Shown: positions 14,101-34,830, numbered from the stretch's first letter. The stretch: 64,000 nt of DNA from Rhynochetos jubatus (GCA_027574665.1 CM050690.1:34814357-34878356), one strand, 5' to 3'. Numbers and translations: made by a program. The notes: a model not told the origin generated them from the sequence alone.

Positions 14101-15317
14101 GAAATGCAGCCTTTGTGGCACCATCTGTGTGCACCAACGCCTTTTCTGGGCAGGCACCTAACTGAACTCCAGCTCTGTGTCCAAAAACATTCTGGACCCC
14201 GCTTCAGGCTGTGTGGCAATGGGAAATGTACTTTTTTCCTCAGCTCTCCTTCCTGAGGATTTCTGGGCACGTAATGGGGGTAAGATGAATATACACTTAA
14301 ATCTGACTTAACGCCCCAATTTTAGCCTTCAACGGACACTGTCACTTGCACCCAGTCTCCCCGTAAGCTTTCAGGCCAGCAGTGGAGAATCTCCTTGGGT
14401 GTCTTTTTTTCTAAGCAAAGTTCCCCACGATATGATTTATTCATGCAGGGAGCCCTCAGAAGGTCAATAAAACTGGCGTGCTCCCAAAAATACACAAGCA
14501 AACAAACAAAACAAGGAAGAAAAAAACCCCACTGTTCTTTTAGTGGAACATTCATACAATTTTAGACTGGGTCAGCACTTTTCTGAAGACTAGATGGAGC
14601 TGATTATGTCTGAGGCAGACCCTCTCATTGAAGGGACGTAACAAATGTTTCCCCTCTCATTCTCTGTCCCAACCCCTTGAACCACCAGCTTAACGCTGGG
14701 AATTTACTTCAGACCCAAGCCAGAATGCGCTGTGCTGTGGAGCGGTGCAAGGTTTGGGAACTCAAGCACCCAAGACACCTGACAAAGGCCCTGCTTGGTA
14801 TTCCAGTGAGGCAGGGGGATCTACCGCAGCGCAGGCTGGGGAGCACAGTGAGACAGGTCTTAGGCACGCCAACTAAGGACAGCCCAACCTGCTTCCAAGG
14901 GGATACTTTGTCTTCAGCCAAGACCAACAAAAGCACACTTCTGCCTGGACTTTTTTCTTTCAGGGACTTTATGTTGCCCTGCACCTGATCTTGCTATTAA
15001 GGAGACAGAATTCCCACTGACTTGAAAAGGAAGAGGACTGCCCTATTATGAATTTCAATACACTAGGTCTGACACACGAGTCACTACTACAGCACAAATC
15101 AGTGCATAAAAATGAAGAAGTGCAGGACTGTTTGCAAGTCGTTTACAACAATGCCTGACCTTAGAGTGTTTTACAGGGTTTGCAGCATTTGTGTAAGCCC
15201 CTCCTCTCCCACAAACAGAGAGTAATTTTATTAAATAAGAAATAATGTTTGAAACAGAAGATATTACAGGATTACAGGAAGTGAAAAAGTTTTTGGTGGG
15301 GTTTTTTTGGTGTTTGG

Positions 15318-15333
15318 TTTTTTTTTTTTTTTT
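15318..15333. repeat. T16 homopolymer
   Basis: A run of 16 T follows another T-rich, G-interrupted stretch (15301-15317). On the minus strand it reads as an A tail, but no retrocopied sequence is recognisable beside it. Confidence 0.9.
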
Positions 15334-15589
15334 AAGAAAACAGAGAAGCTGTTTGTTAATGTTACCAGGACCACATGGCATTCACCTGGGTCTGAAAGTA
15401 TGCAGGTGGGAAACTGCAGGTGTATGACTATCATTAAAAAGAGCAACTGTGCCAGAGAGCCAATGCATGGATAAAAACAGCGTGTCTGTATCCTTCTGAG
15501 CAGAGTAGGAAACAAAGGCTTCTACAGAAAGGGATCCCACTCTACCAGCTGAGTGGTGGCCCACAGGGGAGTCAGCATGAATGTGAACA

Positions 15590-15890
15590 AAGGTGATGCA
15601 TCAGACAAAGCACATGTCGATTTTCAAAACACCTTTGATAAGGCTCTACATCAAAGGTTATAAAAAAACCTAAGCTGTTGCAACGTTTAGGGAAGGCCTT
15701 TATACAGGCTGAAGGCTGGTTAAAGAACAAGAAGCAGCAAGTAGGACATCAAGGATGGAGAGGAGGCAGCAGTGGAGTCCCAGACGTCTGTGTCAGGACC
15801 AGCTACGTTCAATGTTTTCATCAACAGCCTGGAGACAGGAGGCCACTATCAATGAGCCCAAGTGTGGGGGTGATACTGTGTTCTTGGAGA
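15590..15890 (+). repeat. Decayed CR1-type LINE reverse-transcriptase fragment, sense on plus strand
   Basis: The plus strand retains the skeleton of the fingers and palm of a CR1-clade reverse transcriptase, broken by frameshifts. GATTTTCAAAACACCTTTGA near 15619 matches the DF-KAFD block. TGGTTAAAGAACAAGAAGCA near 15717 matches the NWLK-RKQ block. GGAGTCCCAGACGTCTGTGT near 15774 corresponds to the SGVPQGSVLGP block, and TTCAATGTTTTCATCAACAG near 15808 to the FN-FIN block. The order and spacing fit the family. The fragment is heavily diverged and cannot encode an enzyme. It abuts an oppositely oriented CR1 piece at about 15990. Confidence 0.68.
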
Positions 15891-15989
15891 GGTTTTTGTG
15901 AGAACGATGTCACAAAACAGAGAGAGTGGGCATCAGATGAGCTTCAATGCAGTTAACTACATGCATGATAAATAGGTGGAATAACCTAG

Positions 15990-16570
15990 TAACCTCTTTC
16001 AGTGCTTTACCACCCTCTCTGTGAAGAACTTCTTCCTGATATCTAATCTAAATCTCCCTGCCTTCAGTTTAAACCCATTGCCCCTTGTCCTATCACTCAG
16101 GCCCTTGTAAAAAGTCCCCCCCCAGCTTCCTTCTAGGTCTCCTTCAGGTACTGGAAGTTGCTATAAGGTCTCCCGGAGCCTCTTCTTCTCCAGGCTGAAC
16201 AAGCCGAATTCTCCAGCCTTTCTTCCTAGGAGAGGTGCTCCAGCCCGCTGGTCAACTTTGTGGCCTCCTCTGGACTCATTCCAATGGGTCAATATCCTTC
16301 TGATGTTGAGGGCTCCACAGCTAGTTGCAGTACTCCAGGTGGGGTCTCAGGAGAGCAGAGTAGAGGCTAAGAACCCCCTCCCTCGACCTGCTGGCCACGC
16401 TTCTCTGTATACCGCCCAGGATACAATGGGCTTTCTGGGCTGCCAGTGTAACTGATCCACGTAACGGATCATCCATGTCACTGACAAAGATATTAAACAG
16501 TACCAGTCCCAACACCAACCCCTGAGGTACGCCGCTCGTTACTGGTCTCCACTCAGACATCAAGTCATGC
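15990..16570 (-). repeat. CR1 LINE fragment, antisense, with an internal deletion
   Basis: The minus strand encodes the typical CR1 reverse-transcriptase signature VTSGVPQGLVLGLVLFNIF followed by SDMDD at about 16470-16560. It then jumps to the C-terminal segment reading CILGGIQRSVASRSREG and YSALLRPHLEYC (about 16321-16440). The sequence normally between these blocks, well over 100 residues, is missing, so there is an internal deletion. Below 16320 comes the 3' untranslated part, seen on the plus strand as CTTCAGTTTAAACCCATTGC and TGTGAAGAACTTCTTCCTGA. The last part of the CR1 tail is absent. The high-coordinate boundary is uncertain (up to about 16640). Confidence 0.88.
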
Positions 16571-16574
16571 ATAC

Positions 16575-19500
16575 TGAGCTTGCTTAGGCAGTTCAGAACA
16601 GTAAGGACCATATCTGCCTTGTCAGAGAGAATTAGGCCAGAATGGAGAGTCCCATGCATCTATTAGATATCTAATTTTGAAGATGGGTCCACTTCATTGC
16701 TTATTGTCATGTACCATGTCCATTTCACATCAGGAGGACTGGGTTAAACTTTCCATTTGGTAGGAAAATAAAAAATCTCCCTTGCATGTTGAATGAAAAT
16801 GTACTGTTAGAAGATCTTTGGCATTTTACAACAAGTCCTGGGGAGCTGGGTTTCTGAGGGGGCAAACATGCTTATGGGTAGTGGCATTTGTGAATGTACT
16901 TCATCAGTGCAACTGGTCACATGTTTACATCTGTATCACTTATGTATAAATATTTTTGATAGCAAATATGTATTTTTTTTTTTTTCAAAAATTTAGGAGT
17001 GAAGGATTCCAGAACCACTAGGAATCTAAATATGCAGTATGGAAAACATTTTTAGTTACAAGATCTAATAATGTTTTGCCACAGAACCTCTGTTTGATTC
17101 AGTACATTTGCTAGACTGTGCTCAGCAAATGAGGGAAGCATTAAATATTTCTTCTTAATGTCATCACTCAGTGTGTGGCCACCTGCTTAACTCCTTACAA
17201 ATCTAACTTTATGCAAGCATAACAGTTCTCCACAATGTGTCAGCACCGTGATGTGACCATGGAAGGTTCAAATTGCAGCAGAGACACCTGGTTCCTCATC
17301 TATTGGATTAACTACGCTATCTCTGATCCGCTGACCTAAATAAACGTAGAATGGGTCAGCATTTGGACCAAGTGTTGGAACTGTGGTTACAGCAAACCTG
17401 TTGCGTCTTTGCTGACTTTCAGAAGAACAGATGCTCATCCCACTTGTGGGGCGCCCAGAAGGATACACTGTCTTGATAGGAATACAGTGTTGGGAATACA
17501 GTGGGAGAGTTGTGGCTGAAGGGAACGTAGCCCATGTTTTTCTGCAAGCTCAACCTTAAGCAATACAGTGGAGAAGGCTATGAGGACCTCTTATGTTGGG
17601 AAGTATTTAGCAGCCAACACCCATGAAAACAAGAACAATGTACAGATTTTGGTATGCACATCCCTCTGCTCTTTCACGCACATGAAAGAACCAATTTCAG
17701 CATTTACACATCAAAACCTCTTGAAACTAAATAAGTATCTGTCTCTTAATTTCAGGACCTTAGCATGACATACTGGAAACTGTAGTGATTATTTTTTTCC
17801 AACAAAGCAGAAGAAAGTGTTGAGGTGAAGGGCTGGAAATTGCAAGTTATCAGTTGAATGCCAGAAGAATTCTGGAAGGACAAGTAAACTTTTTGTTTTG
17901 TTTGTGTTTCATGAGGGTGGGGGATTTGCTATTCAGAGGGTAGTAATCTTGAAATAGCTGCCTGGTAATAACTATAATTTAACCTGCCTGTCCCCAGCAG
18001 TCTCCAGATTACTTTTAAATTCTGAGTAGCTGCTCTGTAAAAGGCAGAGGACCATTCTATATAATTAAAATTACAGCTGCAGAGAGATACTCTCTGGGAT
18101 TTCAATGTGGAGCAAAGGCTCCACTGCCACCCTGGGACTTGTGTTGGCTGCTACTCAAGGCTCCCAGTACTTGCAATGAAGAGCAAGACCTGAACAATGC
18201 ACCCAGCCAAGTATCTGCTGGAAAAGTCAAGGAGCTGATCTCAGTCCTATTCAATCTGGTCCTAGCCTCAGCAACTGAAGAAAGGATGAGCCATTAAGTG
18301 AATTTTAAGGCAACTTCCATTGGTCCCTTTCTAAAAAAGAATACTCTTTTTTCTAGGTGTTGTAGGGGAAGGTGGAGTGAGACAAAAATATGATTAATTT
18401 TTGGTTATAACAGGTATAGCTTTGCTTTATTATATTTTCTGCTATTACATCCAACAGGACAATTAGCCTTTGCCCATTTCCCAATCACCACCATGCAAGA
18501 TTCAGAAAGACTGCCATATGGGTGTCCTGTTTCTCCTATCAGTGTTGGATTGCTGCTCCCTTCATCATCATACTGGGGATCTCCAGCACTTGAAAGCTCT
18601 GGACAGTGGCCACAGTTGTAATGGCTTCACGCTCTCTGTGACGAGTTTGGAGCAGCACATGTAATACGCAGTAATGGACATGATGAATCTGCTATACATT
18701 AGAACTCCAGTGAGAGTGACATAATACAGCATGGAAGACCCTATGCTCTTACCACTTTGCTTGCGAAGTTGTAGCTTTTTAACCTAAGGGGTAACTTCCA
18801 CCTCACTGAACCAGCAAGGGTCACAATAAACCTTGTCACAAATGGAAGCCACTCATGTTTTTGAGATGGGCACAGGCTGAAAAGGTAAGTTCAAACTGTC
18901 ACCCTTCTTGAAAAAATTGAAAATGTGAAGCAAATAGAAGGGAAATACAGATGGAGCAGAATAACTATTTATGTGTTTTCATCTTTTAAAATCTTCTTTG
19001 AACTTTACCTAATAACAAATGGAGGACACTAAGGAACAAGAAGGTCAAAGCAATATTTGCTCTGCCTATAGTCAAACAGAAGCATCTGTAAAACCAGAAC
19101 CCAACCAGCCTGGAATGTGGATGGTTAAAGTCTACATAAACCTAATCAAAGTCAAGGGAGGGGAGATGGCGTGCAGAATGAAAGAACAGATTTTCCCAAA
19201 GTCATAGAGAGGATACAAAGCCAGGCCTGATTTTCCACTGTCTCCCTGTGTGTGGTTTCGTAAGCAGTGAGAGAAGTTAAGAAGTTACAAGTAAGAGTTG
19301 CAGAACTACTGGCACAAATTCTCATAAATAAGAAATATTTTCTCTTCAAAACTAGTTCCTTGCCATGAAAAATCAGCCATTTTAAGCTGCCTTTCACAAA
19401 TGCTAGTAACTCTACTTTGAATATTCTGAGCAAACTAAAGATGGGTGAACCAATCCAGACAAAATGAAGTTTCTGTGCTTCAAACTGCTACTCATGTCGA

Positions 19501-22500
19501 CACTGATGAACTCAATACTTCTGACACAACCAGCAGTTTCGGTTCTCTGTGTACTTCAAGGCAACAGCTAAGAATTGTGAGGGGCTCCCCGAGTCTTCTG
19601 GTCCTCTTGCACCCTGTCACATAATTCGTCTACATCACATCATTCCCTTCATAAATTGCACAGTATCACCTTAAAACGAGAAAGTTTTCTTCCCAGCTTA
19701 CAGGCTGTCCAAGAACCTCATTCCTCTGATGGTTAGAAACCTGCTTCTAGTCTCTTGCTTAAATTCTTTCATAGCCAGCTTGTACTCATTTGTTCTTATG
19801 CAAACATCGCCCTATAGTTTAAGTAGTATTTTTCCTTCCCTGATGTTTATTTACTCTTCTGAGGCATTCACACAGCACAGTTCTTTTAGACTCTCCTTCA
19901 ACAAAGACTTTAAGCAGGAATGCCCTGGTACTGTACTTTGGTTTGGAGAAGTATTCTGTCCTCCCCACCACCAGGAAAAAAAACCCACTTTGTTTTTCAG
20001 CTGGTTGTTTCATCAATGGAGTTTGTTCAGTCGCTGCAGAAACACCTGTGCTGGTGCAGAAAAGTGGATGTTCTCAGTCCCATTAGCCCCTGTGCCTATA
20101 TCTTCATATTCATCACTGTCCTTTTAAATCCTGATGTTAAAAATCAATATTGCTTCCAGGCCAAGATAACTCTCCTTCCCACATCATCTTGTGTGCAGCA
20201 GCAACACTTTCCTCCTCATTTTCTTTACATTTAAACAGTCAAGGAACCTTCTCTTGCTTATTTTAATATTCTTGTCAATCTCAAACACTGATTGGCACTT
20301 TTCACCACATCCCTCTCTGTCCGTCAGCTTTTTCCATCATCTTGTGTGTTTTTGCTTACTCCCAGTGTCCTTTATGAGGTGAAATCATGCTCCCCATCTT
20401 CTACTGTGATATAGGAACACAATTTCCAACTTTCTGCACCTTTATTTAAAGAAAATCCACATTTCCCCAATACTCCAGCTGATTCTAACAACTAGCTGTT
20501 AGAATCTAACTAGAATCTAACTAGTTGACCCTCTGAAACAGCAGTAAGAGGACAGTAAGAAAACAGGTACTCCCAAAATGTTGAGGTCACAATTATTCCA
20601 AAGCCAGGAGTTCTGAGAATCCCAGGCAGTTTTTAAATCCATTAGGAAATTACTCAACTACAGGTTACGAATAATTGCTGACTTTATGTAACCTGAAGGT
20701 TAAACAGATCCAAATCTATTCCTTTTTTGGTTTGTATTTTTAATGCCTTTTATCTTAAAGAAATCTATTAAGATTCTGTAAAATACTGCCAGATTAAAAC
20801 TATTTAATAGTTAGGAAAGAAGCATTATTTACATTTTTTCCCCTGATTGTGTTAATTAACACAGTGCTGGTTTTTGTATCTCTAATGACATGACGGAGAA
20901 CATATAAACACAAGCTACCTTTAAGCTGCCAGCTGGGACCTTGTGAGTAGCACAGGCAGAGAAGCGTATGCCCCAGAAAAGGAGCATTTCACCCTGCTTC
21001 TCAACAGCTTTGCAGTCTGCGTCAGGCTCATGTCGCAGTTTTAGAGCTAGCAGTGCCTGCAGACTAGACATGCCTCCAGTCTCACGTTGTGGAGTGGAGA
21101 TGTACAAACCTCTCTGTGAAACTGCTTTACATTTCCTAGTTTATGCTATTTTAGCTGTGCTTAAAAGCTGAATTTGAAAGGCTTCTTACTGCGTGCAGTA
21201 CAGCATAGCTTGCGGTTTCCTCCTTTTCTATTTAGTGTTTTATCCTACTATCTCAAGCTGATCGGGCCAGGAAACAAGAAGGTTAATATTGCATAATACG
21301 TAGGCATATACAAGCTGGCTCAGCTCCACACCCACCATTTAGTCCCTCTCCAAACTGCCATGGAAACATTTGTTGGTCAAAACTTTATGTTCCTCCAAGC
21401 ATGATTGATGTAAAAAATCACAACTGCGTGTGTCTCTGCAAACAGGTAGGAGTTGTGTAAAATGCATCTTTTGATCGCTTTCAACAGAATTTCTCTCTGC
21501 AGAAAACGGCAATATTGAGCCTGTATATCTTAAACAATACACAAGCTTTATTTTGTAGATTCGAATAGTATCTATTGGCTTTCTGCTGACGGGCACATTC
21601 CACTCACTGTGTATTGGCACTGAGCTTTATTTTAACGTGGTTATGCTTTTCCCACACAAATACTCAACACTAGATTCTTTTCTCTAAAAAATGGCTGATA
21701 TGGCATGCGAGACCAGTCCTAGACTATGTGACGATACTCAAGGAGCATGGAAAAGTCATTCGACTGAGAAAGGCAAAATTCCCTTTTATCATGACTGTTT
21801 TCGATGCAGAAGACAAGACGAGACGTGCTGCCAAAATTACGACATGAAATATTCAGCTCTATTTTGATCTCTCTTTTTTTCTCTGTGTCTTGCTTCGCTA
21901 AAGATGATTTAAAACTCTGCTTGCTGAATCCAAAAAACAAACAGCTCATGCATATGACAGGCTGCCAAGAATGCAGGACCCTGCCCTCCGCTTAGCTCAC
22001 AAGCAAGAAAAATCTCCTACAAGGATACCGCCAGGCAGCTATGCTGCACTAAATCTCACCGTCGGAAAACAACATTGGCAGCATAATCAGCTGCAAAAGG
22101 ACTGCATGCAGAGCAGTAACTTGCAAAGAGCCCAGCCTATCAGTTAGGCTTTCAAAGTGACTCGGTGGTGACAGGCATCTGCTAAATCAATCTGGAAAGA
22201 ATCTATATTTTCCAGATAACATCACATTTTTATTTTGTGGGATTAGGCTGAGGCAGTATGAGGAAGGGAGATGACAAAAACGTTAGGACAAATGATTTGT
22301 AATCTCACGTCTGTCATTCATGTCACCTCTTTGTTTTTTTCCCCCTTTATATTTGTACTGGCCGTGAAACAATTACAACATCAATGTGTTATCAAAGAAT
22401 ATCTGGCAATATATTTAATGAACAGTTCTTATCTTCCTGAAATTCTATCACTAAAAGAAAGGAAAAGAAAATGAGAGTGATTTCTTTGCCCTGATAAGAT

Positions 22501-23368
22501 TTCTCCCTTTCTGTGTACACCATTAAATCCAGATTTATAGAGACAACATCTTGCAGGTCATAAAATAATTTGAAGGACTCCTTTTACACACAAACACCTT
22601 GGAATAGGCTAAATGATGTTATAAAATAATCTCCTAAGGGAGGCTCAAACTGCATCATATTTTACATATCAGTTAAAAAAAAACCCAACTTACGTTTGCA
22701 GCAAAACATTTTCTTGCTTCGCGGTGTGGCACGCACCACATGCACCAATCACAGGCTGATAAAGGGTTTTTTCACCCGTTGAATACAGCAGTGAACACAG
22801 AAGTGAAAACAGATGTAAAGCCATTAAAATTTTGCAATTAATAACGATAAAGGTAAAAAATCCTGTCCTCTGTGATGTCAATGTCAGTTTGCTCACTGGT
22901 CTGGAAGCTAGACACGTTTTCATTCTTTGAATATATACCAGTGTCTGTGTTCTATAAAAATTGTATAGGCTGCAAAACTAACTGCTTAGATCACATTCAT
23001 TCTCAATACCAACAGAAAAAACCCCCAGTATTTAGTGCTTCGAAGTATCACAATCTCAAGTTTTCTTTATCTCTAAATGGCTTTTAATCTATTTTATTTT
23101 CACTTTGTACTCCTTTATTACAAAGGCTCATTATTTTTTGCAGATGCAGATTTGTAGCCTTTTTTGCTGTTATCAGAAGTTTCACACTATTGCTCTTCAT
23201 TAAAACCCTGGTTTCTAAGCATATGATTATGTGAATAATTGAAACGACATTTGTTTGAAAATGTTCCTTTTTCCAGGACTCACATTTGTGAAGAAAAGCT
23301 TGCACACAGCTATGTGGAACAGAGGACTGAAGTAAGGTTTGATGAGCCCCAAGAATCACGTGTGACTG
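16575..23368 (-). other. NTRK2: Downstream NTRK2 intron; no gene recognised
   Basis: About 6.8 kb without a recognisable exon or mobile element. A compact repeat and hairpin motif sits at 20482-20521. Frames at 19729-20127 plus and 23084-23359 minus show no domain. A strong GTAAGT donor-like site follows the frame at 22690-22923 on the minus strand, but without a convincing paired acceptor. Confidence 0.6.
20482..20521. repeat. Inverted repeat plus 11-bp tandem duplication
   Basis: ATTCTAACA (20482-20490) and TGTTAGAAT (20497-20505) form perfect 9-bp arms around a 6-base loop. Overlapping this, the unit TAGAATCTAAC occurs twice in tandem at 20500-20510 and 20511-20521. No function is implied. 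Confidence 0.85.
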
Positions 23369-23593
23369 TCATTTAAGCTTCTTCCAAAGTGTGTCCATCT
23401 CCACCTTGAAAGTAGCTGGGATTCTCTGTGCTCTGCGCCGCTCCTGATGAAAAGGCTTTTCCAGACTTCTTATACTTAGAAAATTCTCACTTATGCTTTC
23501 AATCATGCCAACGCGTACGTTTGTTTCTGAGACAGCAACAACCTCTTGCTTGAATCGCTCCTTAGCCTTCTGATTATACACATCTTGCACCAT
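23369..23593 (-). CDS. Unassigned 74-codon protein-like ORF (possible gene fragment)
   Basis: I do not recognise this frame, but it looks more like protein than the other chance frames here. It starts at an ATG preceded in frame by a stop (TAA) 12 bases upstream and ends in TGA. The product is highly charged and helical in composition. It begins MVQDVYNQKAKERFKQEVV and ends with FKVEMDTLWKKLK, and it includes the basic run QERRRAQR. The frame keeps CpG-containing codons (CGA, CGC, CGG), unusual for old intronic DNA. It lies in the NTRK2 intron on the same strand. It could be a remnant of a retrocopied gene, an exon of an unrecognised nested gene, or a chance frame. No poly(A) tail, splice pair or promoter supports transcription. 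Confidence 0.25.
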   Translation of the reverse strand: MVQDVYNQKAKERFKQEVVAVSETNVRVGMIESISENFLSIRSLEKPFHQERRRAQRIPATFKVEMDTLWKKLK

Positions 23594-25411
23594 TATATTA
23601 CTTTACACAATTCCTGCCCTTAGCAAAAGGGCCAAGGAAGGAAAAGACACTTCACAGAATCCAGCATTTGTTTACTTGTGTAAGATAAGCTGTTCTTCTG
23701 AGTTGGTGGATAGGGAAGTAATTAAACTAATGATTTCTTTTAATAATTGGTGCTAGCAATGTTGTAGCATTCCTGGTGTGGAAAAAAAAGGTCAGCAAAG
23801 CTATTTTCTGTTATGTTGCTGAAAAGAGTTTGGCCTCACCTACAGCAGCAAAGATACAGATTCTTGAAAATCCTTGCTGACCATTCACTAGTTGCCTCTC
23901 TAACCTGGGGCAGCCACATGACTGTTCTTCATAACTCAGCTCTGAATATGGTGGCTTAGGCAAACTCCTCAGAAGCAAAATTAATCTCCAAAAGCATTCT
24001 GACATGTTTTACTACCCATTTGGATCAGTTTCAACCAATTTTGAGGAGTTCCTGGTCACTGAACGCATACAAGGAATGTAAATCCGCAAACAAAATCAAA
24101 CCCATTTTTTCCTTATCATTGTCACAAAGGAAAAAAACGCCACAGCAAATTAAAAGTATGATTATTCCAGGTCAAATCAAGAGTTAAAATACAATTTAAT
24201 TGATGAACAAAAAGCGAAGATGTAACTTGAGTGGTTATGCTTCCATAGGCTTTAAACTAAGGCTCATCTACTCCGGTGTTAAACTTTTGATCCACATAAA
24301 TGTACATTGGGAATAGCTTGAAAACAGTCAAGATAACTTTTATGTCTCATTGGAGAACAATACAAAGACATAAGAGTAAATAAAGGAATAGTTTCAAAAC
24401 TTCATTTGCATCACCTCTCAGATAGAGTTTGGTACCCCTATCAGAGCATTTCAGTGAGTCTGACTCTTCACCCAAACCAAAGACATGAGACATCACTATT
24501 GCAATATTAAGCCCTGAATGAGAGGAACTGCAGAAGAGAGGTAGGAACTGATTGTACATCAGGTTCAAAGCAAAGCCTTCAATCCCTCAAGGGCTGGACA
24601 GCAGCTTTGCAAGGATACTGTTAAGGGACAAATAAATAGTAACTTCTCAAAGTAAATTCAAGGGTATTAACCTAGATATGTTTCTTGAAAGCATTTCAGT
24701 ACTCTGGGAAGAACAAAGTGGCTTTCCTCCTGCACATTTGTTTGCCTGCTTAATGGAGACAGAAGTATATCAATCACCATTATCTTTTCTAACTTTTTTT
24801 AATCTGTCCTTTATATCAGATGCATATCCCCTCACTCATCTTAATTCAGGCCTTCATCTCTTCCTAAAGTTAGGACACAGCTGGAAGCTTGACAGTCTGA
24901 CACTGAAAATCCTTCACAAAGACATATGTGTTACATAGGTAACCCAAAAACATGTCCATGTTCTCTGTCACTGATGCCAACAGGCTCGGGTTAACCCAAG
25001 TCATCTTTGCTAATGACTCCCCTTCTCCTTCATACTGGAGTGGACACACACAAGGTGCCTGGCTGGCCAGGTGCTCCATCAGACAGCCGAAGGACCCAGA
25101 GAGCAGTGAAGGTCTAAATAACTGGCAGCATCACACACTGCTTCCCTTGTTCTCCATTTCCACTCACCACCAGCAGCTTTTTGCTACGCACGGACCTATG
25201 TACAGAGCAGGTTTGTTGGCTCTGCTGCACTACTACCTGATGCTGCCTTCCCTTCCTCTCGATCCATCCCATTACACATAGCACTTCATAGTCTAATTGC
25301 CTAGTTCTTCCTTTCCATGCTTCCTGAGTTCTGTGAGCCAAGAGTGCCCATTGTTCTTTGGGGCCAGGAAAAAAATGCATATTTAGGAAAGCTGCCTAGC
25401 AACTGCTTTCC
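23594..25411 (-). other. NTRK2: Downstream NTRK2 intron between two coding-like segments
   Basis: No exon is recognised. Several short frames occur on both strands (23811-24005, 24347-24568, 25114-25380 minus; 24952-25281 plus) and none has a domain. If the flanking coding-like segments belong to one gene, this would be its intron or decayed middle part, but nothing in the sequence shows that. Confidence 0.5.
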
Positions 25412-25875
25412 TTATTGCAAGGAGAGAAGCCATTTGCATAAGCAAACCTTCCAGCTGGAAGCCTGCAAAGACTCTGCTGGGAGCTGGTTCTGTGACCGGT
25501 CCTCAAAGGAGAACTCCCATTTAGTCCTGCACCCTCTGGGTGGCCTTTCTGTGCTGTCCTCACCATCAGTGGGGGCACTGGCGTGGTGACACAAGATGCA
25601 CCAGTGCTCTGCAGCCGCCAGGAGCTGCCGCTCCAGTTTCTGACTCTGTTCATGGTGCTCCCAGAGATCTTTTTCTCATTTTGTTCCCACATCATCTTTT
25701 CCTCACACCGTGCATCGCACATCACAAAGTCAACAGCTTCAGCTGCTAACCTTTGGAGTTCTGTCATTTGCTTTGCAGATTTCCTGCCAAAAGTGACAAT
25801 CTGTAGCGCTACAGTACAGTATCTCTCTCTCCAGATATTTACACGTGGTTCCTCCCCACCATTACTAAATGGCAT
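25412..25875 (-). pseudogene. Unassigned coiled-coil-like coding remnant with a frame change
   Basis: The minus-strand frame that starts at 25875 reads protein-like in its first third, with KSAKQMTELQRLAAEAVDF followed by CEEKMMWEQNEKK, a heptad-like helical stretch. Shortly after EKK the better-looking sequence moves to another frame. There it continues as WEHHEQSQKLERQLLAAAEHW-like text and then a Ser/Glu-rich tail ending in a stop at 25412. This pattern suggests a former coding sequence with a small indel, but no intact product is implied. I cannot name the family. A chance origin is possible, because the region is moderately GC-rich and also open on the plus strand (25583-25933). Confidence 0.22.
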
Positions 25876-34486
<8,611 letters not shown>

Positions 34487-34785
34487 TTAGTGAGCCTGAA
34501 ACCACACAACTGACTTGCCCAAATATAGTAACAAAAAGGGCTACAAATTCTTGGTGAGACAGGAGGAAATTTGTACCTTGGCTGTTTTCATTTACTGTTT
34601 TCCTTCATTGTGTGCAAGACAGGTGGCGTGATATATTAGTCATGGAAATAAAGCACATGCGTTCATCATAACACCCCTCTGTCTGAAACCACGACCTTTC
34701 TCCTGTTCTGTTCTAGTAATCTTCTCTGGAGAAAGGCTGGCAAATGTAGGTGTTTGGTAACTGAGGAAAATCTTGTCACTCTGTA

Positions 34786-34830
34786 AGAGTGAAAGGCAAT
34801 AGAGTGAAAGGCAATAGAGTGAAAGACAAT
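34786..34830. repeat. 15-bp tandem repeat, three copies
   Basis: The unit AGAGTGAAAGGCAAT occurs three times head to tail at 34786-34800, 34801-34815 and 34816-34830, with one substitution in the third copy (AGACAAT). It lies about 360 bases upstream, in the coding direction, of the catalytic-loop exon, inside the intron. It is a short minisatellite that may vary in copy number. Confidence 0.95.

Larger units (their letters stand above)
3826..15589 (-). other. NTRK2: Downstream NTRK2 intron; no gene recognised
   Basis: About 11.8 kb of mainly AT-rich sequence without a recognisable exon. It holds a G-tract cluster at 6736-6765, a very AT-rich interval at about 11050-11220 with a POU octamer, a GC-rich patch at about 13260-13560, and a T16 run at 15318-15333. 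Frames of up to 145 codons (7036-7473 minus, 13449-13847 minus) lack domains, and several overlap on both strands, as expected in GC-rich noncoding DNA. Confidence 0.65.

Noticed and set aside
17160..17200. GTGTGGCCACC examined as the antisense of the VGGHTM exon
   Set aside because: Flanking codons do not encode the TrkB C-lobe.
22690..22923. Minus-strand frame ending at a strong GTAAGT donor
   Set aside because: GTAAGT occurs many times by chance in 64 kb, and no convincing acceptor or protein similarity accompanies it.
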